A stretch of 64,000 bases of DNA from Flavobacteriia bacterium 40-80 (GTDB taxonomy: Bacteria; Bacteroidota; Bacteroidia; Flavobacteriales_D; Crocinitomicaceae). Each line of letters begins with the position of its first letter. Position 1 is the first letter of the stretch. The notes below the pieces were generated by a model. It made no database searches and was not told where the DNA came from. It saw only the letters and a list, made by a program, of their open reading frames with translations. Below, in pieces: positions 17,401 to 27,111 of the stretch. The translations under genes were made by a program, and so were the position numbers. The stretch is from contig MKVF01000006.1 of NCBI GenBank assembly GCA_001899145.1, positions 186,001 to 250,000 on the forward strand, given 5' to 3'.

Positions 17401-18462
17401 ATGATATTTGATCCCAACGGTGTAGGCATCGCGAACGGCAATATTTTCGGCTTTCCTGTAACAGAACAGGAAGCCCAGATCGTTATTACTCCAATCCCAT
17501 GGGATGCTACGGCTTCTTATGGAAAAGGAGCAAGCGAAGGCCCTCAGGCAATTCTTGAGGCTTCCACACAGCTGGATTTTTTCCACCCAAGATTGGAAAA
17601 CGCATGGCAGACAAAGGTATTTATGTCAGCTGTGTCGCAAGAATGGAAGGCTATTAACGATGATCTTTGTGCCAAAGCCGTTGAATATATCCAGTTTTTG
17701 GAAGATGGAGGAAAGCTGGAAAATAATCCGGCTTTTCAGACACTGGTCGGAGTAATTTCGGAAACACAGACCGCATTAAAAAACAATCTGAAAGAGCGCG
17801 CTTTAGAACTCATTCATCAGGGAAAAATTCCCGCGGTATTGGGTGGTGAACATTCTGCTCCACTGGGTTTAATTGAAGCATTAGACGAACAGGGACAACC
17901 TTTCGCCGTTCTCCAGATCGATGCGCACGCAGATCTGCGCGATGCTTACGAAGGCTTTGAGCAGTCACATGCAAGCATTATGTATAATGTCGTTAAGAAT
18001 ACTAAAAACCTGGTCAAATTAGTGCAGGTAGGAATTCGCGACGTTGCTCAATCAGAGATCGACCTGATCCGGCAAAGTGAAGGAAAGATCAATACATTTT
18101 TTGACTGGGATATTAAAGAAGCGCAGTTCAACGGTGCAAGCTGGAGACAAATTACAGATGAAATCATCAGTGAGCTCCCTGAAAATGTTTATATATCATT
18201 CGACATCGACGGCTTAAAACCTTATTTGTGCCCGAATACCGGAACTCCTGTTGTGGGTGGTTTTGAGCTGGAAGAAATCAACTTCCTGTTTTTCCGTCTG
18301 ATCGAAAAGGGAAAACGCATTATTGCTTTCGACCTGAACGAAGTGGCTCCGGAAAAAGAAGGTGACTGGAATGCAAATGTCGGAGCAAGAGCATTATGGA
18401 ATTTAATTTGTGTGACTGAAAAATCAAGAAGATTATATGGAACGTTCCCAAATTATCGCTGA
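17401..18462 (+). CDS. Agmatinase-type ureohydrolase
   Basis: A 353-residue member of the arginase/agmatinase/formimidoylglutamase fold. Mn ligands are visible: GGEHS (His151), DAHAD (Asp174, His176, Asp178) and SFDIDGLKP. Next to the spermidine genes, the likely reaction is agmatine to putrescine plus urea, feeding the aminopropyltransferase. A long insertion between residues 60 and 140 is characteristic of Bacteroidota members. Formimidoylglutamase is the main alternative; no histidine-degradation genes are near. Its end overlaps the aldehyde dehydrogenase gene by 26 bp. Confidence 0.85.
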   Translation: MIFDPNGVGIANGNIFGFPVTEQEAQIVITPIPWDATASYGKGASEGPQAILEASTQLDFFHPRLENAWQTKVFMSAVSQEWKAINDDLCAKAVEYIQFLEDGGKLENNPAFQTLVGVISETQTALKNNLKERALELIHQGKIPAVLGGEHSAPLGLIEALDEQGQPFAVLQIDAHADLRDAYEGFEQSHASIMYNVVKNTKNLVKLVQVGIRDVAQSEIDLIRQSEGKINTFFDWDIKEAQFNGASWRQITDEIISELPENVYISFDIDGLKPYLCPNTGTPVVGGFELEEINFLFFRLIEKGKRIIAFDLNEVAPEKEGDWNANVGARALWNLICVTEKSRRLYGTFPNYR

Positions 18463-19813
18463 AAACCTTCGGAAAGGGTTCTATGGCGGCCTTAATAAAT
18501 CATACAAGCAGCGTATTGATCATTTAAATCAGCTTGAAAAAGCGGTCCGGCAAAATGAGAAACATATCATTGAAGCTATTTACGGAGATTTTAAAAAGCC
18601 GGAATTTGAATCACTTTTAACGGAACTGCTTCCTTTTTATCTGGAGATTAAACATTTTAAAAAGAAGCTCAAAAGCTACATGCGTGAGCATTCAACTGAT
18701 ACTCCGATTACGCTTTTTCCCGCCAGCGGAACTATTCATTACGAGTCAAAAGGCGTGGTACTTATAATCGGGGCATGGAATTATCCGGTTAATCTGACAC
18801 TTATTCCGTTAATAGGTGCGATCGCAGCAGGAAATACTGTTTTACTGAAACCAAGTGAAATCAGCTCTCATACTTCAGCGATGCTTGCCCGAATCCTGAA
18901 TCAGATATTTGATGAACGTGTCTTAAAAGTCGTTGAAGGCGGTGCTGAAGAAACAACAGAAATTTTACGTTGGAAATACGATCATATTTTTTACACTGGC
19001 TCCACAAACGTCGGAAAAATCATTTATGAAAGTGCGGCAAAGCATTTAACTCCCGTAACACTTGAGCTGGGAGGAAAATCTCCTGCAATTGTTGATGAAA
19101 ATACAAATCTTGATAAAGCAGTCAAACGTATCCTCTGGGGAAAATTCGTCAATGCCGGGCAGACGTGCGTTGCTCCCGACTACCTGGTATTTCCCAGATC
19201 TAAAAAGCAGGAGCTGATCCGGCTGATCACTAAATATGCTGCAAAATTTGAGATTGAAAACCCGGAATATGCTGCGCATATTATCAATGAACGGCATTTT
19301 AACCGCCTGCTTTCTTATATTCGTGAAGAAGATAACTTCTTATATAAGGGAACTACCGACAAAGAAAATTTATGGATGTCTTTACATGTCACTGATGTAG
19401 ATATGCTTGAACATCCGCTGATGAAAGAAGAAATTTTCGGGCCGTTGCTTCCGGTAATTTTTTATGACGACATTGAAGAATTCCGGGAGATTTACAACAG
19501 GCATCCGGATCCGCTCGCTTTTTACATTTTCAGCAAAAACAAAAAGTTTATAAATCACCTGGTTAACGATTATCCTGCAGGTGGTGTTCTGGTAAATGAC
19601 TGCCTGATGCATCTGGCACATGAAGGGCTTCCGTTTGGCGGAAGAGGCACTTCAGGAATCGGAAACTATCATGGTTTTTCCAATTTCACCTGTTTTTCTC
19701 ATGCAAAAAGCGTCATGAAACAGAAATACTGGATGGAGGCTTTTTACCGTTACCCGAAATATACGACAAAACGATTGAAATTCTTAAAGAGAATCGTAAA
19801 GCTCATAAGCTGA
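18437..19813 (+). CDS. Aldehyde dehydrogenase (class 3-like)
   Basis: A 458-residue NAD(P)-dependent aldehyde dehydrogenase. Motifs: LELGGKSP with the general-base Glu (near 211), FVNAGQTCVAPDYL with catalytic Cys (near 244), and EEIFGPLLPV. The short form lacking an N-terminal extension and the hydrophobic C-terminal region place it near class 3 / fatty or aromatic aldehyde enzymes. The start overlaps the ureohydrolase gene by 26 bp, so they are cotranscribed; oxidation of an amine-derived aldehyde is plausible but unproven. Confidence 0.9.
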   Translation: MERSQIIAENLRKGFYGGLNKSYKQRIDHLNQLEKAVRQNEKHIIEAIYGDFKKPEFESLLTELLPFYLEIKHFKKKLKSYMREHSTDTPITLFPASGTIHYESKGVVLIIGAWNYPVNLTLIPLIGAIAAGNTVLLKPSEISSHTSAMLARILNQIFDERVLKVVEGGAEETTEILRWKYDHIFYTGSTNVGKIIYESAAKHLTPVTLELGGKSPAIVDENTNLDKAVKRILWGKFVNAGQTCVAPDYLVFPRSKKQELIRLITKYAAKFEIENPEYAAHIINERHFNRLLSYIREEDNFLYKGTTDKENLWMSLHVTDVDMLEHPLMKEEIFGPLLPVIFYDDIEEFREIYNRHPDPLAFYIFSKNKKFINHLVNDYPAGGVLVNDCLMHLAHEGLPFGGRGTSGIGNYHGFSNFTCFSHAKSVMKQKYWMEAFYRYPKYTTKRLKFLKRIVKLIS

Positions 19814-19830
19814 AAGTAAATATCCTGACT

Positions 19831-19878
19831 AATAGTGAATAGTGTTCTTCACAGTATTCATTATTCGCTATTTTTTCT
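19831..19878. terminator. Terminator between convergent genes
   Basis: An imperfect 14-bp hairpin, left arm 19831-19844 and right arm near 19859-19872, with two G/T-tolerant differences, followed by TTTTTT. It sits between the convergent aldehyde dehydrogenase and ABC-F genes. Confidence 0.6.
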
Positions 19879-21749
19879 CAGGCAAATTCCGATAAATATA
19901 GCCAGCGATCGGTAGATGTTTCTATTTTATTCATCACCGCTGTCAGCTCATCGCCTATTTTCATAATCTCTTCATTAGAAAGGTCACCGGAAGAAAGCTT
20001 TGAAGAATATTCTTCTTTTTTCAGCTCTAACAATCCGAGCTCTTTTTCAAGCTGCTCAAATTCTACCCTTTCTTTATAGGAAAGCTTCTTTTTTTCCTGA
20101 GAGGCAATAATTTCTGTTTCCTTATTTTTTACAGGTTCTTCCACAGGTTTTTGTGATTGCTCTCCTCTTTTTGCTTCCAGCTGCCGTTTCCTGTAATCCG
20201 AATAATTTCCGGTAATATCTTTGACCTTTCCTTCGCCTTCAAAAACAAATAAATGATCGACCATTTTATCCATGAAATAACGATCGTGAGAAACAACTAT
20301 CAAACATCCCGGATAAGAACGCAGGTATTCTTCCAGAACGGACATCACAAAAATATCCAGGTCATTTGTCGGCTCATCCAGAATTAAAAAATTAGGGTTC
20401 GCCATCAAAACTGTCAGCAACTTCAAACGCCTTTTTTCTCCGCCGCTCAGCTTATAGACATAATTATAGTGCATGTTCCTCGGAAAAAGAAAACGCTCCA
20501 GCAGCTGGGCTGCGGACAGCTCTTTTCCTTTTTCCAAAGGAATATATTCAGCTATATCGCGGATGACTTCAATAACTTTCTTGTCTTCATCCACTTTGAT
20601 AACATCCTGGTTGTAATATCCGAAAACCACTGTATCACCAATCACTACTTTTCCGTTATCAACAGCTGATAAGCCCTGAATCACATTAAGAAAAGTCGAT
20701 TTCCCCGTTCCGTTATTACCAACAATTCCAAGACGTTCCTGGCGCTGGAAATTATACGAAAAATCCGTTACAATTTTTTTATCCCCGAATTGCTTTCCTA
20801 TTTTATGAAGCTCCACCACTTTTGTGCCCAAACGTTCCATTTTTATCGGGATATCCAGCTCTTCTTCCTCAATCCGCTGAGAAGCGACTTTTTTTACTTC
20901 ATGAAAATTGTCAATCCTTGCCTTTTGTTTAGTTCCCCTTGCTTTAGGCTGACGGCGGATCCAGTCCAGTTCTTTTTTAAATGTATTTTTCGCTTTATCA
21001 ATAGTTGATTGCAACTGCTCCTGCCGCTCTGCTTTCTTTTCCAGGTAATAGGAAAAATTTCCTTTATATTTATAGATTGTCTGATCTGCCAGTTCAAAGA
21101 TGGTGTCACATATCACTTCCAGAAAATAACGGTCGTGTGTTACCATCAGGATGGTTGATCTTGATTTTGATAAATATTCTTCCAGCCATTCGATCATGTC
21201 CAGATCCAAATGGTTCGTCGGCTCATCCAGGATATAAAAATCAGCCTCAGAAATAAGCGCTTTCGCCAGGTTAATACGTTTCTTCTGGCCTCCGGATAAG
21301 CTTCCCGTCTTTTGGTATTTATCTTCCAGCTTTAAAATACTAAGGATCTGATTTACTTTCACTTCTAAATCCCACGCATTTACTTCCGTCATTTTTTCAA
21401 AAGCGGCGTTCAACCGGTTTTCATCATTTGAGAGCTGCGCTTCATTATATTCTTTCAGCACCTCAAACTCTTTGGTTTGCTGGTCAAAAATAATTTCAAG
21501 GATCGTTTTGTCCGGATCAAAATCTTCTGTCTGTTCCATAAAAGCAACCCGAAGATCGTTACGATAAACGATGCGGCCGCTATCAATAGATTCCAGCTGC
21601 ATCAAACAGCGAAGTAATGTAGACTTGCCACTGCCATTTTTTGCAACAATTGCCGCTTTCTGACCTAATTCAATACCAAAGGTCAAATCCCTGAACAAAA
21701 TTCTGTCACCAAAGGATTTGGTAATATTCTCAACGGAAAGGTAATTCAT
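19878..21749 (-). CDS. ABC-F family ATP-binding protein (Uup-like)
   Basis: A 623-residue soluble protein with two ABC ATPase domains and no membrane segments, acting on the ribosome by family precedent. Domain 1 has KNGSGKST, LSGGQKKRINLAKAL and YILDEPTNHLDLD; domain 2 has GNNGTGKST, LSGGEKRRLKLL and ILDEPTNDLDI. A linker of charged helices separates them and a coiled-coil C-terminal tail (about 540-623) resembles Uup. The start is the ATG at 21749 (MNYLSVENITK); the longer frame to 21785 would overlap the neighbouring DUF4293 gene. Confidence 0.92.
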   Translation of the reverse strand: MNYLSVENITKSFGDRILFRDLTFGIELGQKAAIVAKNGSGKSTLLRCLMQLESIDSGRIVYRNDLRVAFMEQTEDFDPDKTILEIIFDQQTKEFEVLKEYNEAQLSNDENRLNAAFEKMTEVNAWDLEVKVNQILSILKLEDKYQKTGSLSGGQKKRINLAKALISEADFYILDEPTNHLDLDMIEWLEEYLSKSRSTILMVTHDRYFLEVICDTIFELADQTIYKYKGNFSYYLEKKAERQEQLQSTIDKAKNTFKKELDWIRRQPKARGTKQKARIDNFHEVKKVASQRIEEEELDIPIKMERLGTKVVELHKIGKQFGDKKIVTDFSYNFQRQERLGIVGNNGTGKSTFLNVIQGLSAVDNGKVVIGDTVVFGYYNQDVIKVDEDKKVIEVIRDIAEYIPLEKGKELSAAQLLERFLFPRNMHYNYVYKLSGGEKRRLKLLTVLMANPNFLILDEPTNDLDIFVMSVLEEYLRSYPGCLIVVSHDRYFMDKMVDHLFVFEGEGKVKDITGNYSDYRKRQLEAKRGEQSQKPVEEPVKNKETEIIASQEKKKLSYKERVEFEQLEKELGLLELKKEEYSSKLSSGDLSNEEIMKIGDELTAVMNKIETSTDRWLYLSEFA

Positions 21750-21759
21750 CTGAAATTTC

Positions 21760-22242
21760 TTAGCGGATCCGGTCAACAGAGTCAATTAATTTTTTGTCTT
21801 TTTTAATACCTCTGATCCCAAACAGGTAAAAAATATAACCGACTGCCAGTAAATAAACTCCTAACTCGAACTGAGCACTTTTTTCGCTTACCGTAGGATT
21901 TTCTGTCAGAGACTCTCCGATAAAATAAGACAAAACGATGATCATCAGATAAGCTGCATACATAAATGAGCCGATCCTTGCAGCAGACAGCTGCTTTTTT
22001 AAATTCCTGAAAGAAATGATTACATAGATTACCCACAATGTCAGTACGATAGCACCAATAAAATAATATTTCACAGAAGTTTCCGCAACCGGGTTTCCGG
22101 AAGTGGTTGCTATCAGCTCATTGGATTTCAGTAAATAAGAAATATCATTTCCGTAAAAGCTGATAATCGGAGCTCCTACTGAAAAATAAACCAGTACTAA
22201 AGCGGCCAATGAAAAATAGATTGTCTGAATTCTCTGAATCAT
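21760..22242 (-). CDS. DUF4293 family membrane protein
   Basis: A 160-residue protein with four hydrophobic helices, matching the Bacteroidota-specific DUF4293 family (opening MIQRIQTIYFSLAALVLVYF, ending LFGIRGIKKDKKLIDSVDRIR). Function unknown. The start is the ATG at 22242; an upstream in-frame ATG at 22272 lies beyond the -7 box at 22261. The ABC-F gene starts 10 bp downstream, so the two form an operon. Confidence 0.88.
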   Translation of the reverse strand: MIQRIQTIYFSLAALVLVYFSVGAPIISFYGNDISYLLKSNELIATTSGNPVAETSVKYYFIGAIVLTLWVIYVIISFRNLKKQLSAARIGSFMYAAYLMIIVLSYFIGESLTENPTVSEKSAQFELGVYLLAVGYIFYLFGIRGIKKDKKLIDSVDRIR

Positions 22243-22260
22243 AAAAAACTTTCTTTTCAA

Positions 22261-22268
22261 CAAAGATA
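22261..22268 (-). promoter_or_regulatory. -7 box for the DUF4293/ABC-F pair (TATCTTTG)
   Basis: Exact TAnnTTTG match on the minus strand, 18 nt before the ATG at 22242. It fixes the start of the DUF4293 gene downstream of 22261. Confidence 0.45.
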
Positions 22269-22540
22269 GCATATTCCTTTTAAAACCGGTTTGGTAATAT
22301 ATATGTAAAAATACTGTTCTGTACTTGTCAGGAAGATATCATCTTCGCAAATCCGGGAATTTTAAAGAAATGTTCAAAACAATAATTGTAACAGCCTAAT
22401 CTGCTGAACTCCAATTCGAACCTCACTTATTAATCTGTTAAAAAATGATTGCAATTTTTTTTGAACAATCTTCGTCTATTATGAAATTTTATCTACCTTC
22501 ATCTTTTAATAAAATTTAAATTTTAGGTTAATTATATAAT

Positions 22541-25500
22541 ATGACAAGGAAAAGCTACTCTTTAAAAAAACTGGTTTATTACTTTGTTTTTCTGGCGTTG
22601 TCCGAATTTTTCTCCCTATCCTTAAATGCTCAAAACCTGGTCTTAAACCCAAGTTTTGAAAACACCACAGGATCTTGTTCAGGTTTAACCGCCGGAGAGG
22701 GATTTAGTCAGGTTGTCAATTGGGATAATGCAAATTCCAATACACCGGGAGATTCCTGCTCTTCTCCCGATTTATTTTCTCCCTGCAACACACTGCCGAT
22801 TGTAGGAGGTCCTTCCCCAACCTTTGCACCTAATTCATGGCTGGGTCATCAATGTGCAAAAAGCGGAGACCGGTATGCGGGAATCATTACCAATGAGATG
22901 GGCTCATCATTAGGGCAAAGTTATCGTGAGTACATTCAGGGAAAATTATCTTCTCCACTTCAGGCCGGACAAAAGTATTGTGTTTCATTTTATATCAGCT
23001 TAGGAGATGATGTGACTTTCGCATCAAACAATATCGGTGTCTATTTTTCCAATACGCATTACCTCCGGGATGCCTGTGCTCAGGGATCCCTGATCAATGT
23101 CACTCCACAGTTGAACTATAATTGTAATGTGATTACAGACACTGCCGGTTGGGTGCGATTGCAATGGGATTATGTCGCCACCGGAGGAGAGTCTTATTTT
23201 ATGATCGGGAACTTTTACAACGATGCCAACACTCAAATTAACAACAGCGGTGTTACTTCAATGAATCCTTATGCTTATTATTTTATTGATGATGTGAGTG
23301 TAGTTCCAGGGCCCTGTGATTTTGCAGAAATCATGATGCCGAATGCAAGCTCATGCCCCCAATCTACAGCTTCTACTCCTTCTGCTCCGATGGCATCATT
23401 TTGTATCAATGATCCGGCAGTAAACCTGGTAGCCCAGACGGGAATAAATTGTTCAAGCCCTGCCGGCAGCGGTACATGGGGCGGAACGGGGATTACAAAT
23501 CCTGCATTGGGAACATTTACTCCTTCTGTTGCGGGAGTGGGAACTCATACTATAACTTATACCACACAAAACGGCTATGTGGCCACCGCTTACGTGATAG
23601 TAAGCAACTGTACCGCCCTATCTGTCTGTCGTGAATCCAACGGCGATCTGACTGTTTCAGGAGGAACAGCTCCTTTTTCCTGGCAGCAGCAAACAACAAC
23701 GCAGGATTGCAGCTCTTGTCTTCTGGGATGCGTAGCGCCTCCGGGATGCGCAGTAAATGTCACTTCCTGGTCAACATTTACAACAGGCACAACAATCCCT
23801 GCTCCGACAAATTTACCTGTAAGAGTAAGTGATGGTGCAGGAATGACACAAACCATAACGAACGTTTCTACTTTGACAGCATGTAATGCTACCGGCTGCC
23901 CGACAATAACAGTATCCGTCAGCTCCCAGTCAAATATTTCATGCAACGGTGCGAATAACGGAAGTGCAGTTGTTTCCGCTTCCGGGGGCGCTTCTCCCTA
24001 TAATTATTCATGGGCACCGGGAAATCTTACCGGAGCAACACAAAGTAACCTCTCACAGGGAGCTTATACTGTAACAGCTACAGATAAAAACAGCTGTACA
24101 GGAACAGTAACAGTTACTATAACACAACCCTCAGCCATGAGCGTCACAACGAATGTGACCAATGGAAACTGCGGAACGAATAACGGTTCAATAACTGCTT
24201 CTACATCAGGCGGAACAGCACCATATACCTATTCCTGGTCAAACGGAGGAAGCGGAGCGACCATCAATCAGCTGGCTGTTGGAAGCTATACCGTTACAGT
24301 AACAGACAGCAAGGGTTGCCAGGCAACAGCTGCAGGTAACGTAAATACAACGTCAGGCTTAACTGTAAGCACAACAGTTGTTTCCAACGAAGATTGCGGA
24401 CAGCAAAACGGAGCCGTTAATGCTACGGTCAGCGGCGGAACAGCTCCATATACCTATTCATGGTCGAATGGGGCATCCACTCAGAACATTACAGGCCTTA
24501 CCGCCGGAAATTATTCTATTGTTGTTACTGATGCGAATAGTTGTTCAGCCACTTCCAACAGTATCATCACCTCTAATAGCACGTTGACCGTTTCTGTTTC
24601 CGTAGCTCAGCACGAAACATGTAACCAGCACAACGGAGCAGTTACATCAACTGTATCCGGAGGAACGGTACCTCTGTCCTACTCCTGGTCGAACGGAGCT
24701 ACTTCAGCAACTATTCAGAATCTGGATAACGGTACTTATTCTTTAACCGTTACTGACGCTGACGGATGCTCAGTAAGCTCCAATTCTGTACAGGTCAATG
24801 ATCAGGCATCCTTTTCAATACAGAATCAGACGATACAACCGACTTGTACTACTCCTACAGGTTCGATCACCATCACACCGAACGGAGGCATTTCTCCTTT
24901 TACCTATCAATGGTCAAACGGGGCAACTACCTCTTCTGTTAGTAATTTAGCTCCCGGAAATTATTCTGTTATCGTTACGGATAATTCAGGTTGTGGTATT
25001 TCTCAGAATTTTACAATCAACGCTGTACCGGTAATTGAATTCGGGGTAAATGTCACCAGCACGAACTGCGGGCTTTCAGATGGGGCGGCAACTGTTGAAA
25101 TTATTACCGGAACAGGGCCTTTCTCTTATCTGTTTACTCCGGGAAATCAAACAACACCAACCGTGGAAGAATTAGCAGCAGGAAATTACGCTGTAACGGT
25201 CAGCAATGCTCAGGGCTGCTCACTGACAAAAAACTTTACCATCCAAAGCGGGAACAATTTGCTGACGGATATCACCTCTTCAAATGATCTGCTGGAAGAC
25301 GGAGAAACAAGCATCTTAATGGCCACAACTAATCCTCCAAACGTTACTGCAACTTATAACTGGACTCCATCTTCTACCCTTTCGTGTAACGACTGTCCGA
25401 ATCCGATTGCAAGTCCTACTGTCAATACCTGGTATTATGTGACAGTTATAACGGACAATGGGTGCATCGGAAAAGATTCTGTACTGGTGAGGATGAAGAA

Positions 25501-25780
25501 AAAATGCGGTGAAATATACGTTCCGAGCATATTCTCTCCAAATGGTGACGGAAATAACGACATTTTTACTGCAAGAGGAGCGTGTATAGCGAAAGGAATT
25601 GTAACAATTTATAACCGTTGGGGTGAGGTTGTTTTTAAAACAGATGACATCTATGAAGGATGGGACGGCACTCAACGACAGAAAGAAGCTAATACAGGTG
25701 TTTATATTTATCGAATAGAGGCTGTTCTGGAAGACGAGACCACTCACGAATTTAACGGAAGCGTTACATTGGTCCGATAA
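22541..25780 (+). CDS. Secreted SprB-repeat protein with T9SS type B C-terminal domain
   Basis: A 1079-residue exported protein. A signal peptide (first 30 residues, ending LNAQ) precedes a domain of about 230 residues with Cys pairs and a YFIDDVSV ending, like the carbohydrate-binding-type modules of such proteins. Next comes a short Ig-like segment (NGYVATAYVIV), six SprB-type repeats (about 465-904), and the gliding-motility-associated C-terminal domain: VPSIFSPNGDGNNDIF, IYNRWGEVVF, WDGT, NTGVYIYRIEA. The last domain directs export by the type IX secretion system. Probably a surface adhesin. No neighbour looks functionally linked. Confidence 0.93.
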   Translation: MTRKSYSLKKLVYYFVFLALSEFFSLSLNAQNLVLNPSFENTTGSCSGLTAGEGFSQVVNWDNANSNTPGDSCSSPDLFSPCNTLPIVGGPSPTFAPNSWLGHQCAKSGDRYAGIITNEMGSSLGQSYREYIQGKLSSPLQAGQKYCVSFYISLGDDVTFASNNIGVYFSNTHYLRDACAQGSLINVTPQLNYNCNVITDTAGWVRLQWDYVATGGESYFMIGNFYNDANTQINNSGVTSMNPYAYYFIDDVSVVPGPCDFAEIMMPNASSCPQSTASTPSAPMASFCINDPAVNLVAQTGINCSSPAGSGTWGGTGITNPALGTFTPSVAGVGTHTITYTTQNGYVATAYVIVSNCTALSVCRESNGDLTVSGGTAPFSWQQQTTTQDCSSCLLGCVAPPGCAVNVTSWSTFTTGTTIPAPTNLPVRVSDGAGMTQTITNVSTLTACNATGCPTITVSVSSQSNISCNGANNGSAVVSASGGASPYNYSWAPGNLTGATQSNLSQGAYTVTATDKNSCTGTVTVTITQPSAMSVTTNVTNGNCGTNNGSITASTSGGTAPYTYSWSNGGSGATINQLAVGSYTVTVTDSKGCQATAAGNVNTTSGLTVSTTVVSNEDCGQQNGAVNATVSGGTAPYTYSWSNGASTQNITGLTAGNYSIVVTDANSCSATSNSIITSNSTLTVSVSVAQHETCNQHNGAVTSTVSGGTVPLSYSWSNGATSATIQNLDNGTYSLTVTDADGCSVSSNSVQVNDQASFSIQNQTIQPTCTTPTGSITITPNGGISPFTYQWSNGATTSSVSNLAPGNYSVIVTDNSGCGISQNFTINAVPVIEFGVNVTSTNCGLSDGAATVEIITGTGPFSYLFTPGNQTTPTVEELAAGNYAVTVSNAQGCSLTKNFTIQSGNNLLTDITSSNDLLEDGETSILMATTNPPNVTATYNWTPSSTLSCNDCPNPIASPTVNTWYYVTVITDNGCIGKDSVLVRMKKKCGEIYVPSIFSPNGDGNNDIFTARGACIAKGIVTIYNRWGEVVFKTDDIYEGWDGTQRQKEANTGVYIYRIEAVLEDETTHEFNGSVTLVR
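23933..25252 (+). repeat. Six SprB-type repeats within the coding region
   Basis: Six diverged repeats of about 70-75 residues, each opening with a Cys and a NG/DG pair (ISCNGANNG, NCGTNNG, DCGQQNG, TCNQHNG, TCTTPTG, NCGLSDG) and containing SGGTAPYTYSWSNG, L..G.Y.V.VTD..GC. The DNA is too diverged for simple slippage except around the WSNG codons. The last two copies are the least conserved. Confidence 0.85.
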
Positions 25781-25803
25781 AAGATAAAATACTTATTTTC
25801 TGA

Positions 25804-25842
25804 AACAAAAGATGCTCCATTTCGGAGCATCTTTTGTTTAAT
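25804..25842. terminator. Bidirectional rho-independent terminator
   Basis: Perfect 15-bp stem, arms 25804-25818 and 25824-25838, 5-nt loop ATTTC, with A and T runs on either side. It serves both convergent genes. Confidence 0.9.
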
Positions 25843-25869
25843 CAATTTCAAATAGAATACCAGTTCACA

Positions 25870-26391
25870 CTACTCTGACATATACTCTCCTTCTGTACGC
25901 AGCCATAATTGTATTCTTCCTTTATCTGTTTTTGAATAAATTTTCTGATCCGGCTGCTCCTCAAAGAAATAAGATATTTTTGAGCTTTCAGAATTGATAA
26001 TACTTTCTCCCGGCCTTATAAGCTGATCTCTCACAAAGCCATCGACACGTCCGTAAATGATCTTTTGCAAAACCACATTCTCATTCCAGTCGTTAATTAT
26101 CGCACAGGAAAAAACTGCCGGTTTTATACGGATCTTCCTCCCTGATTTCAGCTTATAACTGCTACTGCCGTATGATACATACGCCTTGTATTCTTTTTCA
26201 GCTGTAACAACATATACGTTAACTGACCATATATAAAGAACAACCGACAATAAAATGCCTGTTATAAAACCAATGACCGCACCCCTGCTTTCATTCTTTT
26301 GAAATTTTTTCCAGATCCTGTGAAAAATAATTGTCACAACAAGCCAGAGAACAAAGGGTAATATCGCCCCGAAATAATAATTTACAAGCAT
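25870..26391 (-). CDS. Hypothetical membrane protein
   Basis: A 173-residue protein with two hydrophobic segments (about 5-25 and 40-62), then a soluble domain rich in beta strands that contains a single Cys. No family recognised. It lies downstream of the response regulator gene on the same strand with a 54-bp gap, so it could be cotranscribed with the two-component genes, but nothing in the sequence links them. Confidence 0.6.
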   Translation of the reverse strand: MLVNYYFGAILPFVLWLVVTIIFHRIWKKFQKNESRGAVIGFITGILLSVVLYIWSVNVYVVTAEKEYKAYVSYGSSSYKLKSGRKIRIKPAVFSCAIINDWNENVVLQKIIYGRVDGFVRDQLIRPGESIINSESSKISYFFEEQPDQKIYSKTDKGRIQLWLRTEGEYMSE

Positions 26392-26445
26392 ACTATATAG
26401 TTTAATGAAAAATTATTGTCAACAACTAAATTACGATTTTAATAA

Positions 26446-27111
26446 TCATTCCATAGAAATCACCTGGTTTTTTATTCCCCAGAGAATCAGGCCCACTACA
26501 TTTTTCGATTTGGTTTTGTGCAGCATTTTTTTTCGATGACCTTCCACTGTTCGTTCGCTGATACATAGCTGATCTGCTATTTCTTTTGTGCTTAACTGCA
26601 TGCAAATCAGATGAAGCACTTCCACTTCCCGGTCAGAAAGGTCCAGAAAGCTGAATTTGGTTCTGCCCGAGCCTTCCGCTCTTTTCATATTCATAATAAT
26701 ATTCAGGATTTCAGGCTCAAAATAAACTCCATGGGTATGTACCTGATTGATCGTATGAATTACTTTTTCCGGAGCCGAATTCTTTGGTAAATAAGCAGAG
26801 GCTCCATATTGCACCATGAATTCTACAAATTTTTCAGAATCAAAAACAGAAAGAGCGATGATTTTTATATCCGGATATTTATCCGAAAGGATTTTTGAGG
26901 TCTGAACACCGTTCAAAACCGGCATCCGGACATCCAGCAGAACAATATCAGGACGAATATTGCCTTTATTTCCCAGGTATTTCAGGAGATCTTCTCCGTT
27001 TCCGCCGTCAAATACTACTGCCAGGTTTTTTTCCTCTCTCAATAAAAATCCGATGCTTTTTCTGAATAATAATTCATCATCAACAATAGCGATCTTAATT
27101 TTGCTGCTCAT
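26446..27111 (-). CDS. NarL/LuxR-family response regulator
   Basis: A 221-residue DNA-binding response regulator. The receiver has acidic Asp11/Asp12, phospho-acceptor Asp60 in VLLDVRMPVLNG, and a Lys in YLPKNSAPE. The C-terminal LuxR helix-turn-helix is LSDREVEVLHLICMQLSTKEIADQLCISERTVEGHRKKM. It overlaps the histidine kinase gene by 17 bp (start at 27111; ATG 27117 is also in frame), so the two form a cognate pair. Confidence 0.93.
   Translation of the reverse strand: MSSKIKIAIVDDELLFRKSIGFLLREEKNLAVVFDGGNGEDLLKYLGNKGNIRPDIVLLDVRMPVLNGVQTSKILSDKYPDIKIIALSVFDSEKFVEFMVQYGASAYLPKNSAPEKVIHTINQVHTHGVYFEPEILNIIMNMKRAEGSGRTKFSFLDLSDREVEVLHLICMQLSTKEIADQLCISERTVEGHRKKMLHKTKSKNVVGLILWGIKNQVISME

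Noticed and set aside
23933-25252. Tandem DNA repeat or satellite
   Set aside because: The repetition is at the protein level (SprB-type repeats in a secreted protein); the DNA copies are diverged and in frame with a single long gene.
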